DNA of 64,000 nucleotides from contig NZ_AUIS01000008.1 in NCBI RefSeq assembly GCF_000423825.1, forward strand, positions 1 to 64,000. The letters run 5' to 3'. Made by a program: the position numbers and the translations under genes. Positions 1 to 7,390 of the stretch are shown piece by piece. Source of the DNA: Thermithiobacillus tepidarius DSM 3134. Its GTDB lineage: Bacteria > Pseudomonadota > Gammaproteobacteria > Acidithiobacillales > Thermithiobacillaceae. The first letter of the stretch is position 1. Every line of letters begins with the position of its first letter. The notes under the pieces were generated by a model. That model did no database searches. It was not told the origin of the DNA and was given only the letters and a program-made list of their open reading frames with translations.

Positions 1-291
1 CTTGCCGGCCCACGGCGGATCGACCTGGCGGACGCTGCCATCGGGCAGCTTTACCCGGGGGACACGCACTTCCAGGAAGCACTCGTGCTGGAAGAAGTTC
101 AGGTGCCGGTAACGCTTGGCGACGGTGTCGTGAACCGGATGCTGGCCCTCCACGCCAGCCAGCGCGAAGCGGCTGCCGGCGATGAAGTCCACCCGGATGG
201 TGAGCGTCTTGGCCGCCAAATCGAAGTCCGCGCCCGTCACCTGCCACGGCGGAGAGACCCCCAAGGCAGCCTCAAACAGCTTGTCAGTCAT
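1..291 (-). CDS. ISL3-family transposase, N-terminal fragment
   Basis: Ninety-seven codons are visible from the ATG at 291, open to the edge of the window. The product starts MTDKLFEAALGVSPPW and continues with a basic, aromatic segment (HDTVAKRYRHLNFFQHECFL) ending in a V-P-R-V-K-L-P-D-G pattern. This is the N-terminal region of ISL3-type (IS204/IS1001/IS1096/IS1165) DDE transposases, just ahead of the zinc-binding and helix-turn-helix part. The catalytic domain lies outside the window, so whether the copy is intact cannot be judged. It marks the left border of the respiratory gene region. Confidence 0.75.
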   Translation of the reverse strand, partial: MTDKLFEAALGVSPPWQVTGADFDLAAKTLTIRVDFIAGSRFALAGVEGQHPVHDTVAKRYRHLNFFQHECFLEVRVPRVKLPDGSVRQVDPPWAGK

Positions 292-347
292 ACCCGATCC
301 CGTACCTGCTCAGGTCCAGCTTACCCACTCGAAATTGAAAAGAGGCC
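1..347 (-). mobile_element. Truncated ISL3-type insertion sequence end
   Basis: The window opens inside an insertion sequence whose transposase gene runs off the left edge. Reading inward on the minus strand, the probable terminal inverted repeat starts near 347 with GGCCTCTTTTCAATTTCG, which resembles ISL3-family tips. The bases just outside (348-355) could be the expected 8-bp target duplication. The other end of the element is not visible, so boundary and duplication are inferences. Confidence 0.6.
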
Positions 348-433
348 GTTTTTTTACCTGATGCTGCGGGATGTGCGCTTTAACGCTGCCGTCACCCGCA
401 TCGCGGCCAGGCGCCAAGCCACCGCAAGACGAT

Positions 434-456
434 ACGCGCCGGCTTGCCCGGCGCGT
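434..456. terminator. Hairpin downstream of the thioredoxin-fold gene
   Basis: A perfect 9-bp stem (ACGCGCCGG / CCGGCGCGT) with a 5-nt loop lies in the 281-bp gap between the insertion sequence and the minus-strand gene ending at 573. No T-run follows, so a terminator role is only positional. I see no gene in the rest of this gap. Confidence 0.3.
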
Positions 457-572
457 GATGCAGTACGGAAACTGTGTGGGGCGCAGCCTGGAACTGCCCA
501 CGGACGGGCGAAAGGCCGCCGGCAGGCTTTATATTTCCCCGGAAGGCAAGGAGACCGGCGGCGGGCCCGCCC

Positions 573-821
573 CTAAGCGGCGCTGTCCACCATCTTCAGG
601 GCCTCGCCCAGGGAGTGCACGCCCACCGCCTTCAGCTTGCCGTCCACCACCAGGGCGGGCACGGACTTGATGCGCAGGTTGCTGACCAGGGTGCGTCCCG
701 CCTTGTCGGCCACGTCGAGGACCTGATACTCGATCGGCCGCTGGCGGGCGACTTCCGACCAGACTTTCTCCGCTTCGGGGCAGGTGGGGCACCATTTGGA
801 GGTAAGCAGGGTGACTTGCAT
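573..821 (-). CDS. Small thioredoxin/glutaredoxin-fold protein (CPTC)
   Basis: This is an 82-residue cytosolic thioredoxin-fold protein. A CPTC redox motif sits at residues 11-14 after a first beta strand (MQVTLLTSKW). The cis-proline loop is visible as SVPALVVDGK, so both active-site halves are present. The ATG at 821 is preferred over an upstream one at 857 because AAGGAG lies 7 nt upstream of it. A general thiol-disulfide or glutaredoxin-like role is likely; the partner is unknown. It stands alone, divergent from the hemerythrin gene that starts at 1043. Confidence 0.75.
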   Translation of the reverse strand: MQVTLLTSKWCPTCPEAEKVWSEVARQRPIEYQVLDVADKAGRTLVSNLRIKSVPALVVDGKLKAVGVHSLGEALKMVDSAA

Positions 822-943
822 GACTGACTCCTTGTGACATGCGAACGGACGCGACATCGCCGGGTGCGCGGACCCCCGAGGCGCGTCACGGCAAGGCGGC
901 GCGCCTCAGAAACCAATGTACGCCCGCCGCCGGCCGGAGCGCC

Positions 944-957
944 TTGATTTGGGTCAA
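944..957. promoter_or_regulatory. FNR/DNR-type box upstream of hemerythrin gene
   Basis: TTGATTTGGGTCAA matches the TTGAT-N4-ATCAA consensus with one change in the right half. It is centred 92 bp upstream of the hemerythrin start at 1043, consistent with anaerobic activation. Confidence 0.75.
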
Positions 958-1042
958 GGACGCTTCCCGGCATTTAGACAAGAATGGAAGGCAGGTTGCG
1001 GCAGGACGGCGCAACGGGCCTGAACCAACGGGAGAAGCGAGC

Positions 1043-1486
1043 ATGGAGACTTTGCAGGCGGCTTTCATCGAGGATCATCACCGGGCCGACGCCTTGTTCG
1101 AAGCGGCGCGCCAAGCCATCGGCGCTGGCGATTGGGCGCTGGCGCAGGAGCATTTCAGCGCCTTCCGACGCGGCATCGAGAACCACATGCGGGTGGAGGA
1201 GACCTTTCTCTTTCCGGCCTTCGAGGGCGCGCCCGGGAACGCGGATGACCCGCTGACCCACATCCTGCGCAAGGGGCACAAGGACCTGCGCGCCTTTTTC
1301 GAGGAGGTCCTGGAGGCCATCCTGTCCCAGGACGCCGAGGAGGCATTGGAGGTCATGGGCACGGTGCAGGTGATCCTGGAACAGCACGACGCCAAGGAGG
1401 AAAACGAGCTGTATCCGGCCATCGACGGGCTGCTGCAGCCGCAATCGGCCACCGTGCTGTCGGAACTGGCGGCGCGGGCCGCCTGA
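1043..1486 (+). CDS. Hemerythrin HHE-domain protein
   Basis: This is a 147-residue all-helical hemerythrin-like protein. The di-iron ligand pattern is visible: HH near residue 12, H with a following EE in the H-M-R-V-E-E segment, HILRKGHKDL, and a C-terminal EQHDAKEENELYP. Cytosolic bacterial hemerythrins of this kind bind oxygen or nitric oxide at a non-haem di-iron site and are often linked to NO stress. The ATG at 1043 opens the conserved METLQAAF segment and is preferred to an in-frame upstream start. An FNR-type box lies about 90 bp upstream. It faces a second hemerythrin gene ending at 1523. Confidence 0.85.
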   Translation: METLQAAFIEDHHRADALFEAARQAIGAGDWALAQEHFSAFRRGIENHMRVEETFLFPAFEGAPGNADDPLTHILRKGHKDLRAFFEEVLEAILSQDAEEALEVMGTVQVILEQHDAKEENELYPAIDGLLQPQSATVLSELAARAA

Positions 1487-1515
1487 GGCGCACCCCCGCC
1501 GGCCGAAGCACCGGC

Positions 1516-1540
1516 GACCGGCTCAGTGGCTGAGCCGGTC
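1516..1540. terminator. Bidirectional hairpin between convergent hemerythrin genes
   Basis: A perfect 11-bp stem, GACCGGCTCAG / CTGAGCCGGTC, with a 3-nt loop lies between the converging genes ending at 1486 and 1523 and includes the last codons of the latter. A T-rich tail is missing, as is common in GC-rich genomes. Confidence 0.6.
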
Positions 1541-2242
1541 GTCCTCGCTGCCCGCCAGGATGCCCTTGACGCGCTCCAGCAGCGCGGCCTGCTCGGCCTC
1601 GGCGTGCCGGAGCTTCAGGGCGGCGTCCCAAAGGGGGAAGAGGTTCTGCTCCTCGCGCGCCTCGTGCTTGGCCAGGGAACCGGACAGCAGAGCGAAGAAG
1701 GGCGCCACCTCCCCCGCCGCCGGCAGCCCGTCCTCGAAGAAGGACGCCAGGATGTCCAGCTGCTCGACGATGCGCTCGTGCTCCTCCAGCATCACCGTCA
1801 CCGGCTCCCGCGGCACTTCGAGGGCCGGGGCCAAAATGAGGTTTTCCACGTGCACGTGGCGCCGCAGGCCAAGGGTGTAGGAGTCCAGCAGCGGCGCGGC
1901 GGTCGGCACGTCATTGGCGTTGACCCTGTGCAGCGCCTCGGCGAAGAGCCGGTCGAGCCGCTCGTGGTCGCGGCCCAGCAGCTCCATCAGGGTGCCCGGC
2001 TCCACGTCGTCGCGGTGCCGCAGCTCGACGCGCCAGCCGCCGGCCGCCATGGGCTCGGCTTCCCAGTGCAGGCGGTGGCGCACCTGCAGATTGACGCTCT
2101 GCATCAGGAGCGTGGGCTCCTCCGCCACCAGCAATCCCGCCGTCTGCCCCGGATGCAGGTCGCGCGCCAGCGCAAAGGCCTGGCTGCGCACCGCCACCGG
2201 GTCCTGTCCCCGCAAATCGCGGAAAGGATGAAATGCCTGCAT
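1523..2242 (-). CDS. DUF2249-hemerythrin fusion protein
   Basis: This 239-residue protein has two parts. Residues about 1-75 resemble DUF2249, a TusA-like fold (HPFRDLRG, LHPGQTAGLLV, LHWEAEPMAAGGWRVELRHR). The remainder is a hemerythrin HHE domain (GRDHERLDRLF, RRHVHVENLILAPALE, EEHERIVEQLD, KHEAREEQNLFPLW). DUF2249 and hemerythrin are also adjacent but separate genes at 2309-3101 and 13575-14265, so this fusion supports a functional partnership. It probably has its own promoter, because an FNR-type box is centred 63 bp upstream of the start. The domain calls are firm; a role in NO or redox handling is inferred. Confidence 0.85.
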   Translation of the reverse strand: MQAFHPFRDLRGQDPVAVRSQAFALARDLHPGQTAGLLVAEEPTLLMQSVNLQVRHRLHWEAEPMAAGGWRVELRHRDDVEPGTLMELLGRDHERLDRLFAEALHRVNANDVPTAAPLLDSYTLGLRRHVHVENLILAPALEVPREPVTVMLEEHERIVEQLDILASFFEDGLPAAGEVAPFFALLSGSLAKHEAREEQNLFPLWDAALKLRHAEAEQAALLERVKGILAGSEDDRLSH

Positions 2243-2298
2243 GGTTCACCTCCTCGGATCGGATGTCCCCAGCTTGCCAGCATCCGGCCCGCCCGGCA

Positions 2299-2312
2299 TT
2301 GATCTGCGTCAA
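2299..2312. promoter_or_regulatory. FNR/DNR-type box upstream of DUF2249-hemerythrin gene
   Basis: TTGATCTGCGTCAA, centred 63 bp upstream of the start at 2242. It overlaps the stop codon of the preceding hemerythrin gene. Confidence 0.75.
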
Positions 2313-2839
2313 GCGCCGGCCTTGCGCCGCTCGGCCATGTGCCGGCCCAGGACCTGCAGATCGGCCGCCGACAGCACTTGCCGCGCCAAAGGCAGGATGT
2401 GTTCGTCTTCGGTGGCCATGTGCGCGTGGTAGAGCTCGGCGAAGCGTGCCACCGGCAACGCTTCCGGCGCCACCATCTCGCCCTGGGCCAGTCGGCGCAG
2501 CAGGGGCGCCAGCTCCGCCCAGGCCTGTTCCATCGCCCGGTGCTGCGTTTCGAGCTGATGCAGGGTCTGCAACACGGCATGGCCGCCGGTGGCGGTGGCG
2601 TGGCGGTGCAGGATCGGAAAGAGATTCGCTTCCTCGTCCTCGTGGTGATGGCGGCCGGCGCTGTCGAAGTAGCGCAGGGCCTTGGCCGCCGCCTGGCGCA
2701 CCTGCTCGTCGCAGCCGTGCGTCCGCAGGTAATCGGGCAGGCGCAGCAGGGTGGCGCACTGGGCCTTGATGCGGCCGTGGCAGGCGCCCAGCAGGCCCAG
2801 GGGATCGCTGAAGTCCGGGGCGGGGCTGGAGAGCTGCAT
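2309..2839 (-). CDS. Hemerythrin HHE-domain protein
   Basis: This 176-residue protein starts MQLSSPAPDFSDPLGLLGACH. Hemerythrin metal-ligand segments are visible: an early H in GACHGRIKAQ, RHHHEDEEANLFPIL, LETQHRAMEQ and YHAHMATEDEHILPL. The ATG at 2839 lies 4 nt after the stop of the DUF2249 gene, so the two are cotranscribed and probably translationally coupled; a longer in-frame version would overlap that gene and is rejected. It is the last gene of the HdrB-like / truncated globin / DUF2249 / hemerythrin operon. Di-iron binding of O2 or NO is expected. Confidence 0.82.
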   Translation of the reverse strand: MQLSSPAPDFSDPLGLLGACHGRIKAQCATLLRLPDYLRTHGCDEQVRQAAAKALRYFDSAGRHHHEDEEANLFPILHRHATATGGHAVLQTLHQLETQHRAMEQAWAELAPLLRRLAQGEMVAPEALPVARFAELYHAHMATEDEHILPLARQVLSAADLQVLGRHMAERRKAGA

Positions 2840-2843
2840 GGCC

Positions 2844-3101
2844 TTAGCGCCGGGTGAAGTCGATGACGATCTGGCCCGGCTGCCGCTCCACGTACTCGAT
2901 CTGCACGCCGTCGCCGTAGCGCGCGTGCAGTTGATCGAGCAGCGGCAGGGGATCGTGGTCGTTGGTAAAGCGCATGGTCTCCCCCGGCTGCAGCGCGTCC
3001 AGCGCCCCGAAGATGGCGGCATGGCGGAAGCGCTTGGCGACGCCGCGGGCGTCGAAGGGATGGACCGGCTTGGGGGAAAAGGTGGCGATTTCTGCGTGCA
3101 T
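2844..3101 (-). CDS. DUF2249 protein (TusA-like fold)
   Basis: This 85-residue protein has the DUF2249 layout: KPVHPFDARGVAKRFRHAAIFGALDALQPGETM, then NDHDPLPLLDQLHARYG and a final strand VQIEYVERQPGQIVIDF. The family has a TusA/SirA-like alpha-beta fold; its biochemical function is not established. The ATG at 3101 opens the conserved region and is 26 nt after the globin stop. It precedes a hemerythrin gene by 4 nt, the same pairing seen at 13575-14265 and as a fusion at 1523-2242. Confidence 0.75.
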   Translation of the reverse strand: MHAEIATFSPKPVHPFDARGVAKRFRHAAIFGALDALQPGETMRFTNDHDPLPLLDQLHARYGDGVQIEYVERQPGQIVIDFTRR

Positions 3102-3127
3102 GGCAAACTCCTTGGACTGAATGCCGA

Positions 3128-3550
3128 TCAGGGTGTCGGTTGCTGCTCTTGGTAGAACTCGCACATGAGCCGCAGGGAGCGACCCATGTTGACCGCCCGT
3201 TCCAGCCAGGCGGCGGCCAGTTCGGGCGGCAGGTGGTCGGCCAGGGTCTGGGCGAAGAGTGCGAGCCAGTCGTCGATCAGGGCCGGGGTCACGCCGACCG
3301 GAGCGTGCTTGTCGATCAGGTTGTAGCCGTCCGGCCGGAAGCGCGGGCCGCCCAGGCTGATCCACCAGAAATGGGTGAGGTGGGCCTTGTGCTCGTCCCA
3401 GTCGCTTACGATGCCGAAGGGCTCGGCCAGGGTGGGATGCCGCTGGATGCGGTCGTAGAAGTCATCCACCACCGCGCGGATGCGCGGCAGGCCGATCTCC
3501 GCGAAAGTCGGCCGCAGCCGCTTGCCCGTCTGTTCCGCACTCGACGCCAT
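3128..3550 (-). CDS. Group III truncated hemoglobin
   Basis: This 140-residue globin has group III (Ctb-like) hallmarks. The segment W-D-E-H-K-A-H-L-T-H-F-W (residues 51-62) is followed by LGGPRF and by KHAPVGVT, where His82 is the likely proximal haem ligand. Group III globins bind O2 and NO and are linked to nitrosative stress in Campylobacter. It starts 13 nt after the stop of the HdrB-like gene and precedes DUF2249 and hemerythrin genes, forming an operon of diatomic-gas-binding proteins under an FNR-type box at 5073. Confidence 0.85.
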   Translation of the reverse strand: MASSAEQTGKRLRPTFAEIGLPRIRAVVDDFYDRIQRHPTLAEPFGIVSDWDEHKAHLTHFWWISLGGPRFRPDGYNLIDKHAPVGVTPALIDDWLALFAQTLADHLPPELAAAWLERAVNMGRSLRLMCEFYQEQQPTP

Positions 3551-3563
3551 GCTTCATGTCTCC

Positions 3564-4928
3564 TTAAATTGGGCCGACCTGCTGGGCACTCACCAGCGCC
3601 AGGTTGGGGTCGTACAGGTATTCGACGTTGCCGGCCTCGACTTGTTTCAGGTACTGCTCGAATTGCTTCTTGGCCTCGGACCAGGAGATGCCCATCTTCT
3701 CGACCAGCTCCTCGCAGGGCGAGGCATGCCACTGCAGCTGCACGATCTTGAAGGGATCGGCGCCGCAGGCCAGCGCCGCGAACTGCACGTCGGCCATGAT
3801 CGGCATGGAGTAGTTCTTCTCGTGGGCACGGCCGATCCACTGGTTCTTGTCCATGGTGGTGATGCAGCCGGTGTCATGTCCCACCATGACGTCGGCCTTG
3901 GCCTCTTCCTGCGCCACCTTGATCTTGCGGTCGATGGTGAAGGAACGGGTGAATTCGCGCTCGGAGATGATGTGCCGGAAGCCGAAGCCGCAGCAGTCAT
4001 ACCAGGTGGAATAATCGATCACTTGCGCGCCCAGGGCCATCAGCACCGAGGTGGTGACGGCCACCCGGTTGCCGCCCAGCACATCCGGATCGTAGATGGC
4101 ATCCTCGGGCACCATCTTGTAGACGTGGCAGGCCGGATGCACGGTGGTCCGGATGTGGGACACGTCGATCTTCTGCAGGTCGGAGGCGATGCGATTGCGC
4201 ATGACGTGCAGCCACTCGGAGTAGTGCACGATCTCCTCGGGGATGACGATCTTGCCGTCCACCAAGCGGCCGATCTTGCCGAGGATCTTCTTCACCTTCT
4301 CGCGCAGCTCGGCGCTCTCGATCAGATACTTGCGCACCTCCTTGTAATTGCCGAAGGAGGTGCCGCAGTGCACCAGGGGATAGAAATAGCCGGGACCATA
4401 GCCGTGCTGCTTGCCCGAGACGTAGGCCTGGTGGAAATTGCGCAGGAACACGGCGGCCAGCGACTCGACGTTGCCGATGCCGGAGCCGTGATAGTTCCAG
4501 GCCGTGCAGGAGGTCTGGTCGGTCTCGTCCAGATAGTCGCGCCCCGGCACCTGGCCGAGCTCGTTCATGAGCCACAGGAGGCTCGTCGGGTAGCCTGGGA
4601 TGTTGCCGCACTGGCCACAGGACTTGTGATGCCAGAGCTGCTTGGTGGGGATGCGCTTGTCCCAGCCGTACAGCGTTTTCGTCATCACCGGCGCGTGCTC
4701 GTCGCGGATGCGGTGGACGATGATCTCGCCCTCCTTCTCCAGCTCCCACATGTGGTCGCGGATGTCGTCGATGCGCTCGCCGAGGTCGATGGTGCGCCGG
4801 TCCACGTGCTTGCGCACCCAGGAGGTGGCGCGCTCCGCCTCATCGGTGCTGAGATTGGTGGCCTGGAAAAAAGCCCCGTGGCCGGCGATGCCCTGCGCTT
4901 GCGTATCCATGGAATCATTCGTACCCAT
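3564..4928 (-). CDS. Heterodisulfide reductase subunit B-like CCG-domain protein
   Basis: This 454-residue soluble protein resembles HdrB-type CCG proteins. Cysteines visible from the chosen start are C104 and C107 (CGQC), C141 (SCTAWNYHGSG), C188, C267 (VHPACH), C312-C313 (DCCGFG), C355 (HDTGC) and C388. The C-terminal set follows the CCG layout, but the final CxxC reads D-T-G-C, so one canonical ligand is missing. The start at 4928 is chosen because AGGAGG lies 5 nt upstream; an adjacent ATG at 4931 is too close. No hdrA or hdrC is present. It leads an operon with globin, DUF2249 and hemerythrin. HdrB relatives handle disulfides, for example in the sHdr sulfur-oxidation complex; the substrate here is unknown. 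Confidence 0.7.
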   Translation of the reverse strand: MGTNDSMDTQAQGIAGHGAFFQATNLSTDEAERATSWVRKHVDRRTIDLGERIDDIRDHMWELEKEGEIIVHRIRDEHAPVMTKTLYGWDKRIPTKQLWHHKSCGQCGNIPGYPTSLLWLMNELGQVPGRDYLDETDQTSCTAWNYHGSGIGNVESLAAVFLRNFHQAYVSGKQHGYGPGYFYPLVHCGTSFGNYKEVRKYLIESAELREKVKKILGKIGRLVDGKIVIPEEIVHYSEWLHVMRNRIASDLQKIDVSHIRTTVHPACHVYKMVPEDAIYDPDVLGGNRVAVTTSVLMALGAQVIDYSTWYDCCGFGFRHIISEREFTRSFTIDRKIKVAQEEAKADVMVGHDTGCITTMDKNQWIGRAHEKNYSMPIMADVQFAALACGADPFKIVQLQWHASPCEELVEKMGISWSEAKKQFEQYLKQVEAGNVEYLYDPNLALVSAQQVGPI

Positions 4929-5072
4929 CATCTCCTCCTTGCATGTCCAATGAAGCCCCATACCCGAGCAAATCACTCAAGAATTGGCGCGCAGGCCAGG
5001 GTGCGCACCACCCCGCCGCGCAGCACGCTGCCCAGGATGCATCCATCCTAGCCCAGCGGCAGGGGCGGCGCC

Positions 5073-5086
5073 TTGATCTGGATCAA
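5073..5086. promoter_or_regulatory. FNR/DNR box upstream of the HdrB-like operon
   Basis: TTGATCTGGATCAA is a perfect consensus palindrome (CCTTGATCTGGATCAAGG extended), centred about 150 bp upstream of 4928. It overlaps the stop codon of nsrR, so the operon downstream can be switched independently of the nor cluster. Confidence 0.85.
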
Positions 5087-5514
5087 GGCCGCATATAGCC
5101 CAGCGCCGGCGCCGGCATCCGCAGGAAATCGGCCAGGGTGTAGCGGTCCAGCGCCGCCAGGAACTGTTCCAGCGCCTCGTGCAGTGCGCCCTTCAGAGCG
5201 CAGCTGTGCTCGATCACGCAGCGCCGGCCGCAGCTGCCGAAGCAGTCGACGAGATGCAGGTCCTCTTCGGCGCGGCGCACCACCTCGCCGACGTTGATGG
5301 CCTCCGGGGCGCGGGCCAGCTGGATGCCGCCCCCGCGGCCCCGCACGCTGCGGATGTAGCCCCAGTTGCCCAGGTGGTGCACCACCTTGATCAAGTGGTT
5401 CTTGGAAATGCCGTGGTAGCGCGCGATCTCGCCGGTGGTGGTCAGGAGGTCGCGCTGGCGGCCGAGATAGATGAGCACGCGCAGGGCATAGTCGGTGTAA
5501 AGGGTCAGGTGCAT
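5083..5514 (-). CDS. nsrR: NsrR, Rrf2-family nitric-oxide-sensing repressor
   Basis: This 143-residue Rrf2 protein starts MHLTLYTDYALRVLIYLG, with a winged helix including SKNHLIKVVHHLG. The iron-sulfur loop holds C91, C95, C99 and C105 (CFGSCGRRC ... C), and the tail ALEQFLAALDRYTLADFL is typical of NsrR. NsrR carries a cluster that NO destroys, lifting repression of NO-detoxifying genes. It lies 39 bp downstream of norD on the same strand, and a matching operator candidate lies upstream of norC at 13327, so the nor cluster probably encodes its own repressor. Confidence 0.92.
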   Translation of the reverse strand: MHLTLYTDYALRVLIYLGRQRDLLTTTGEIARYHGISKNHLIKVVHHLGNWGYIRSVRGRGGGIQLARAPEAINVGEVVRRAEEDLHLVDCFGSCGRRCVIEHSCALKGALHEALEQFLAALDRYTLADFLRMPAPALGYMRP

Positions 5515-5553
5515 GGCCGGCTCCTCGATGCGGTGGCGACCGTCCGCGGATCG

Positions 5554-7389
5554 TCAACGGGTCAGCTGGGCATAAAGCAGCGGCAGGCGCCGCGGCAGCT
5601 CCGCGGGCTTGCGGATCACCACGTAGCCGCCGGGCCCGAACAGGTGCGGCAGATAGCCGCCGGCTTTTTCGTCGATGGTGACGCAGAAAGGCAGCAGGCC
5701 GCGCCGGCGCGCCTCCAGCACCGCCTGCCGGGTGTCCTCCACGCCGTAGCGCCCTTCGTACTGGTCCAAGTCGTTGGGCTTGCCGTCGGTCAGGAGCAGC
5801 AGCAGGCGCTGTCCGGCGCGCTCGCGCTCGAGGAGCACGCTGGCGTGGCGGATGGCCGCGCCCATGCGCGTGTAGTAGCCGGGCTTGACCGCGGCGATGC
5901 GGCCGCGCACCTGGGCGCCGTAGCTCTCGCCGAAGTCCTTCAGGGTGTGGAAGCGCACGTTGTCGCGGCGCAGGGAGCTGAAGCCGTAGAGGGCGAAGCG
6001 GTCCTGGCTGGCGGACAGCGCTTCGGCGAAGAGGAAAAGGCCGTCGCGGATCACGTCGATGACGCGCGCCTCGTCGCTCACCCAGGCGTCGGTGGACAGG
6101 GACAGATCGGCCAGCAGCAGGCAGGCCAGATCGCGATCGCGGCGATGCTGCGCCCGGTACAGGCCACGCTCGCCGGCCAAGGCGCCGCTGTGCCGCTCGG
6201 CGCTGTCCCGCACGCAGGCGTCCAGATCCAGGTCGGGACCGTCGAACTGGCCCTTGAGCCAGACCCGCGCCGGGGCCAGGGCCTGGAACTGGCTGCGGAT
6301 GCGCCGCGCGGTGGCCGCCAAGTGGGACGGCAGGGCGCAGGGGACGGCCCGCTGGGCGATCAGGGGCTGGACGCGGCAGTGCTCGGGCTGCATCGCCCGC
6401 TTGCGGTAGTGCCACTCCGGCAGCAGGATGCCGCCGCCCAGCGGGACGTCGTCCACCGCGGCGGAAGGCAGATCCAGATCAAAGCGCAGGCGCGAGGCCA
6501 CGGCTTTCTGGTCGCGGGCCACGCTCAAACGGTCCAGATCGTCGGCGGCCTGCTCGGCGCCGGTCGCGTCGTCCTCCTCGGTGGGACGGTTCACGCGCAC
6601 GTACTCGGCCCAGCTGAGAATGCTCTCGGCACGGAAGAACAGCATGAAGCCGCTCTTGTTGTCCGGCATTTCCACCCGCTCGGCCTGCCGGCGGCGCTGA
6701 TCCGCCGCATTCCGGCTGCCGCCGTCGCACTCCGGCGGCGGCAGCTCCGCCGCTCCGGCCACGTTGTCCGCTGCGCCGACGGGCGGATTGGGATGCAGCC
6801 ACAGGTGCACGGGATGGGGCGGGCGCCTGGCGGGCGGCAGGGCAGCGACGCTGCCGGGCTGCCGGAGCGCGGCGCGAATGGCGCGCTCCTGCGCCGCCTC
6901 GTCGGCAGGCAGCCGCTCGGGCGCCGGACGCAGGGCCAGCGCCGGCTCCAACAGCCGCGCGTAGCGTGCGCGCATGCCCGGAAAGCGCGCGAAGGCCTGC
7001 AGCGTGGCCTGCTGGCTGCGCAGCAGCCAGGGCTGCTCCGCCGCCGCGGACGTGGCCGCCAGGGCAATGAGCCAGAGATAGAGATCGCGGTTCAGCGCGC
7101 GCGTGGGGAAAAGATCGATGGCCCCCGGCAGGCGCAGGGTCGCCTCGTCCAGCCAAGTCAGCTCCACTTTCCGGCTGTCGCCGGCCAGGCGCTGCAGCAT
7201 GCCGCGGCGGGCGCCGTGGGCGGTCGCCGTGGCGGCCTCGACGGTCAGGCCGCCGTCACCGCCCAGGGCGCGAAACAGGATGCCCGCGGTCTTGCCGAGG
7301 CCGTCGAGGGTCACCGCCGCTTCCGGGTAGCGCCGCTCGGCGGCGCGGGTAATCAGGCGATGCCACAGGGCGCCGATCTGCTCCTCCAT
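5554..7389 (-). CDS. norD: NorD, nitric oxide reductase activation protein
   Basis: This 611-residue protein has a C-terminal von Willebrand factor A domain. The MIDAS motif is visible as LADLSLSTD, followed by LLLLLTDGKPNDLDQYEG and the terminal GPGGYVVIRKP region. NorD works with the AAA ATPase NorQ to insert the non-haem iron into cNOR. The ATG at 7389 has GGAGG 7 nt upstream and is favoured over an upstream in-frame codon at 7431. It starts 1 nt after the stop of the NapH-like gene, in the long minus-strand nor operon. Confidence 0.9.
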   Translation of the reverse strand: MEEQIGALWHRLITRAAERRYPEAAVTLDGLGKTAGILFRALGGDGGLTVEAATATAHGARRGMLQRLAGDSRKVELTWLDEATLRLPGAIDLFPTRALNRDLYLWLIALAATSAAAEQPWLLRSQQATLQAFARFPGMRARYARLLEPALALRPAPERLPADEAAQERAIRAALRQPGSVAALPPARRPPHPVHLWLHPNPPVGAADNVAGAAELPPPECDGGSRNAADQRRRQAERVEMPDNKSGFMLFFRAESILSWAEYVRVNRPTEEDDATGAEQAADDLDRLSVARDQKAVASRLRFDLDLPSAAVDDVPLGGGILLPEWHYRKRAMQPEHCRVQPLIAQRAVPCALPSHLAATARRIRSQFQALAPARVWLKGQFDGPDLDLDACVRDSAERHSGALAGERGLYRAQHRRDRDLACLLLADLSLSTDAWVSDEARVIDVIRDGLFLFAEALSASQDRFALYGFSSLRRDNVRFHTLKDFGESYGAQVRGRIAAVKPGYYTRMGAAIRHASVLLERERAGQRLLLLLTDGKPNDLDQYEGRYGVEDTRQAVLEARRRGLLPFCVTIDEKAGGYLPHLFGPGGYVVIRKPAELPRRLPLLYAQLTR

Positions 7390-7390
7390 G

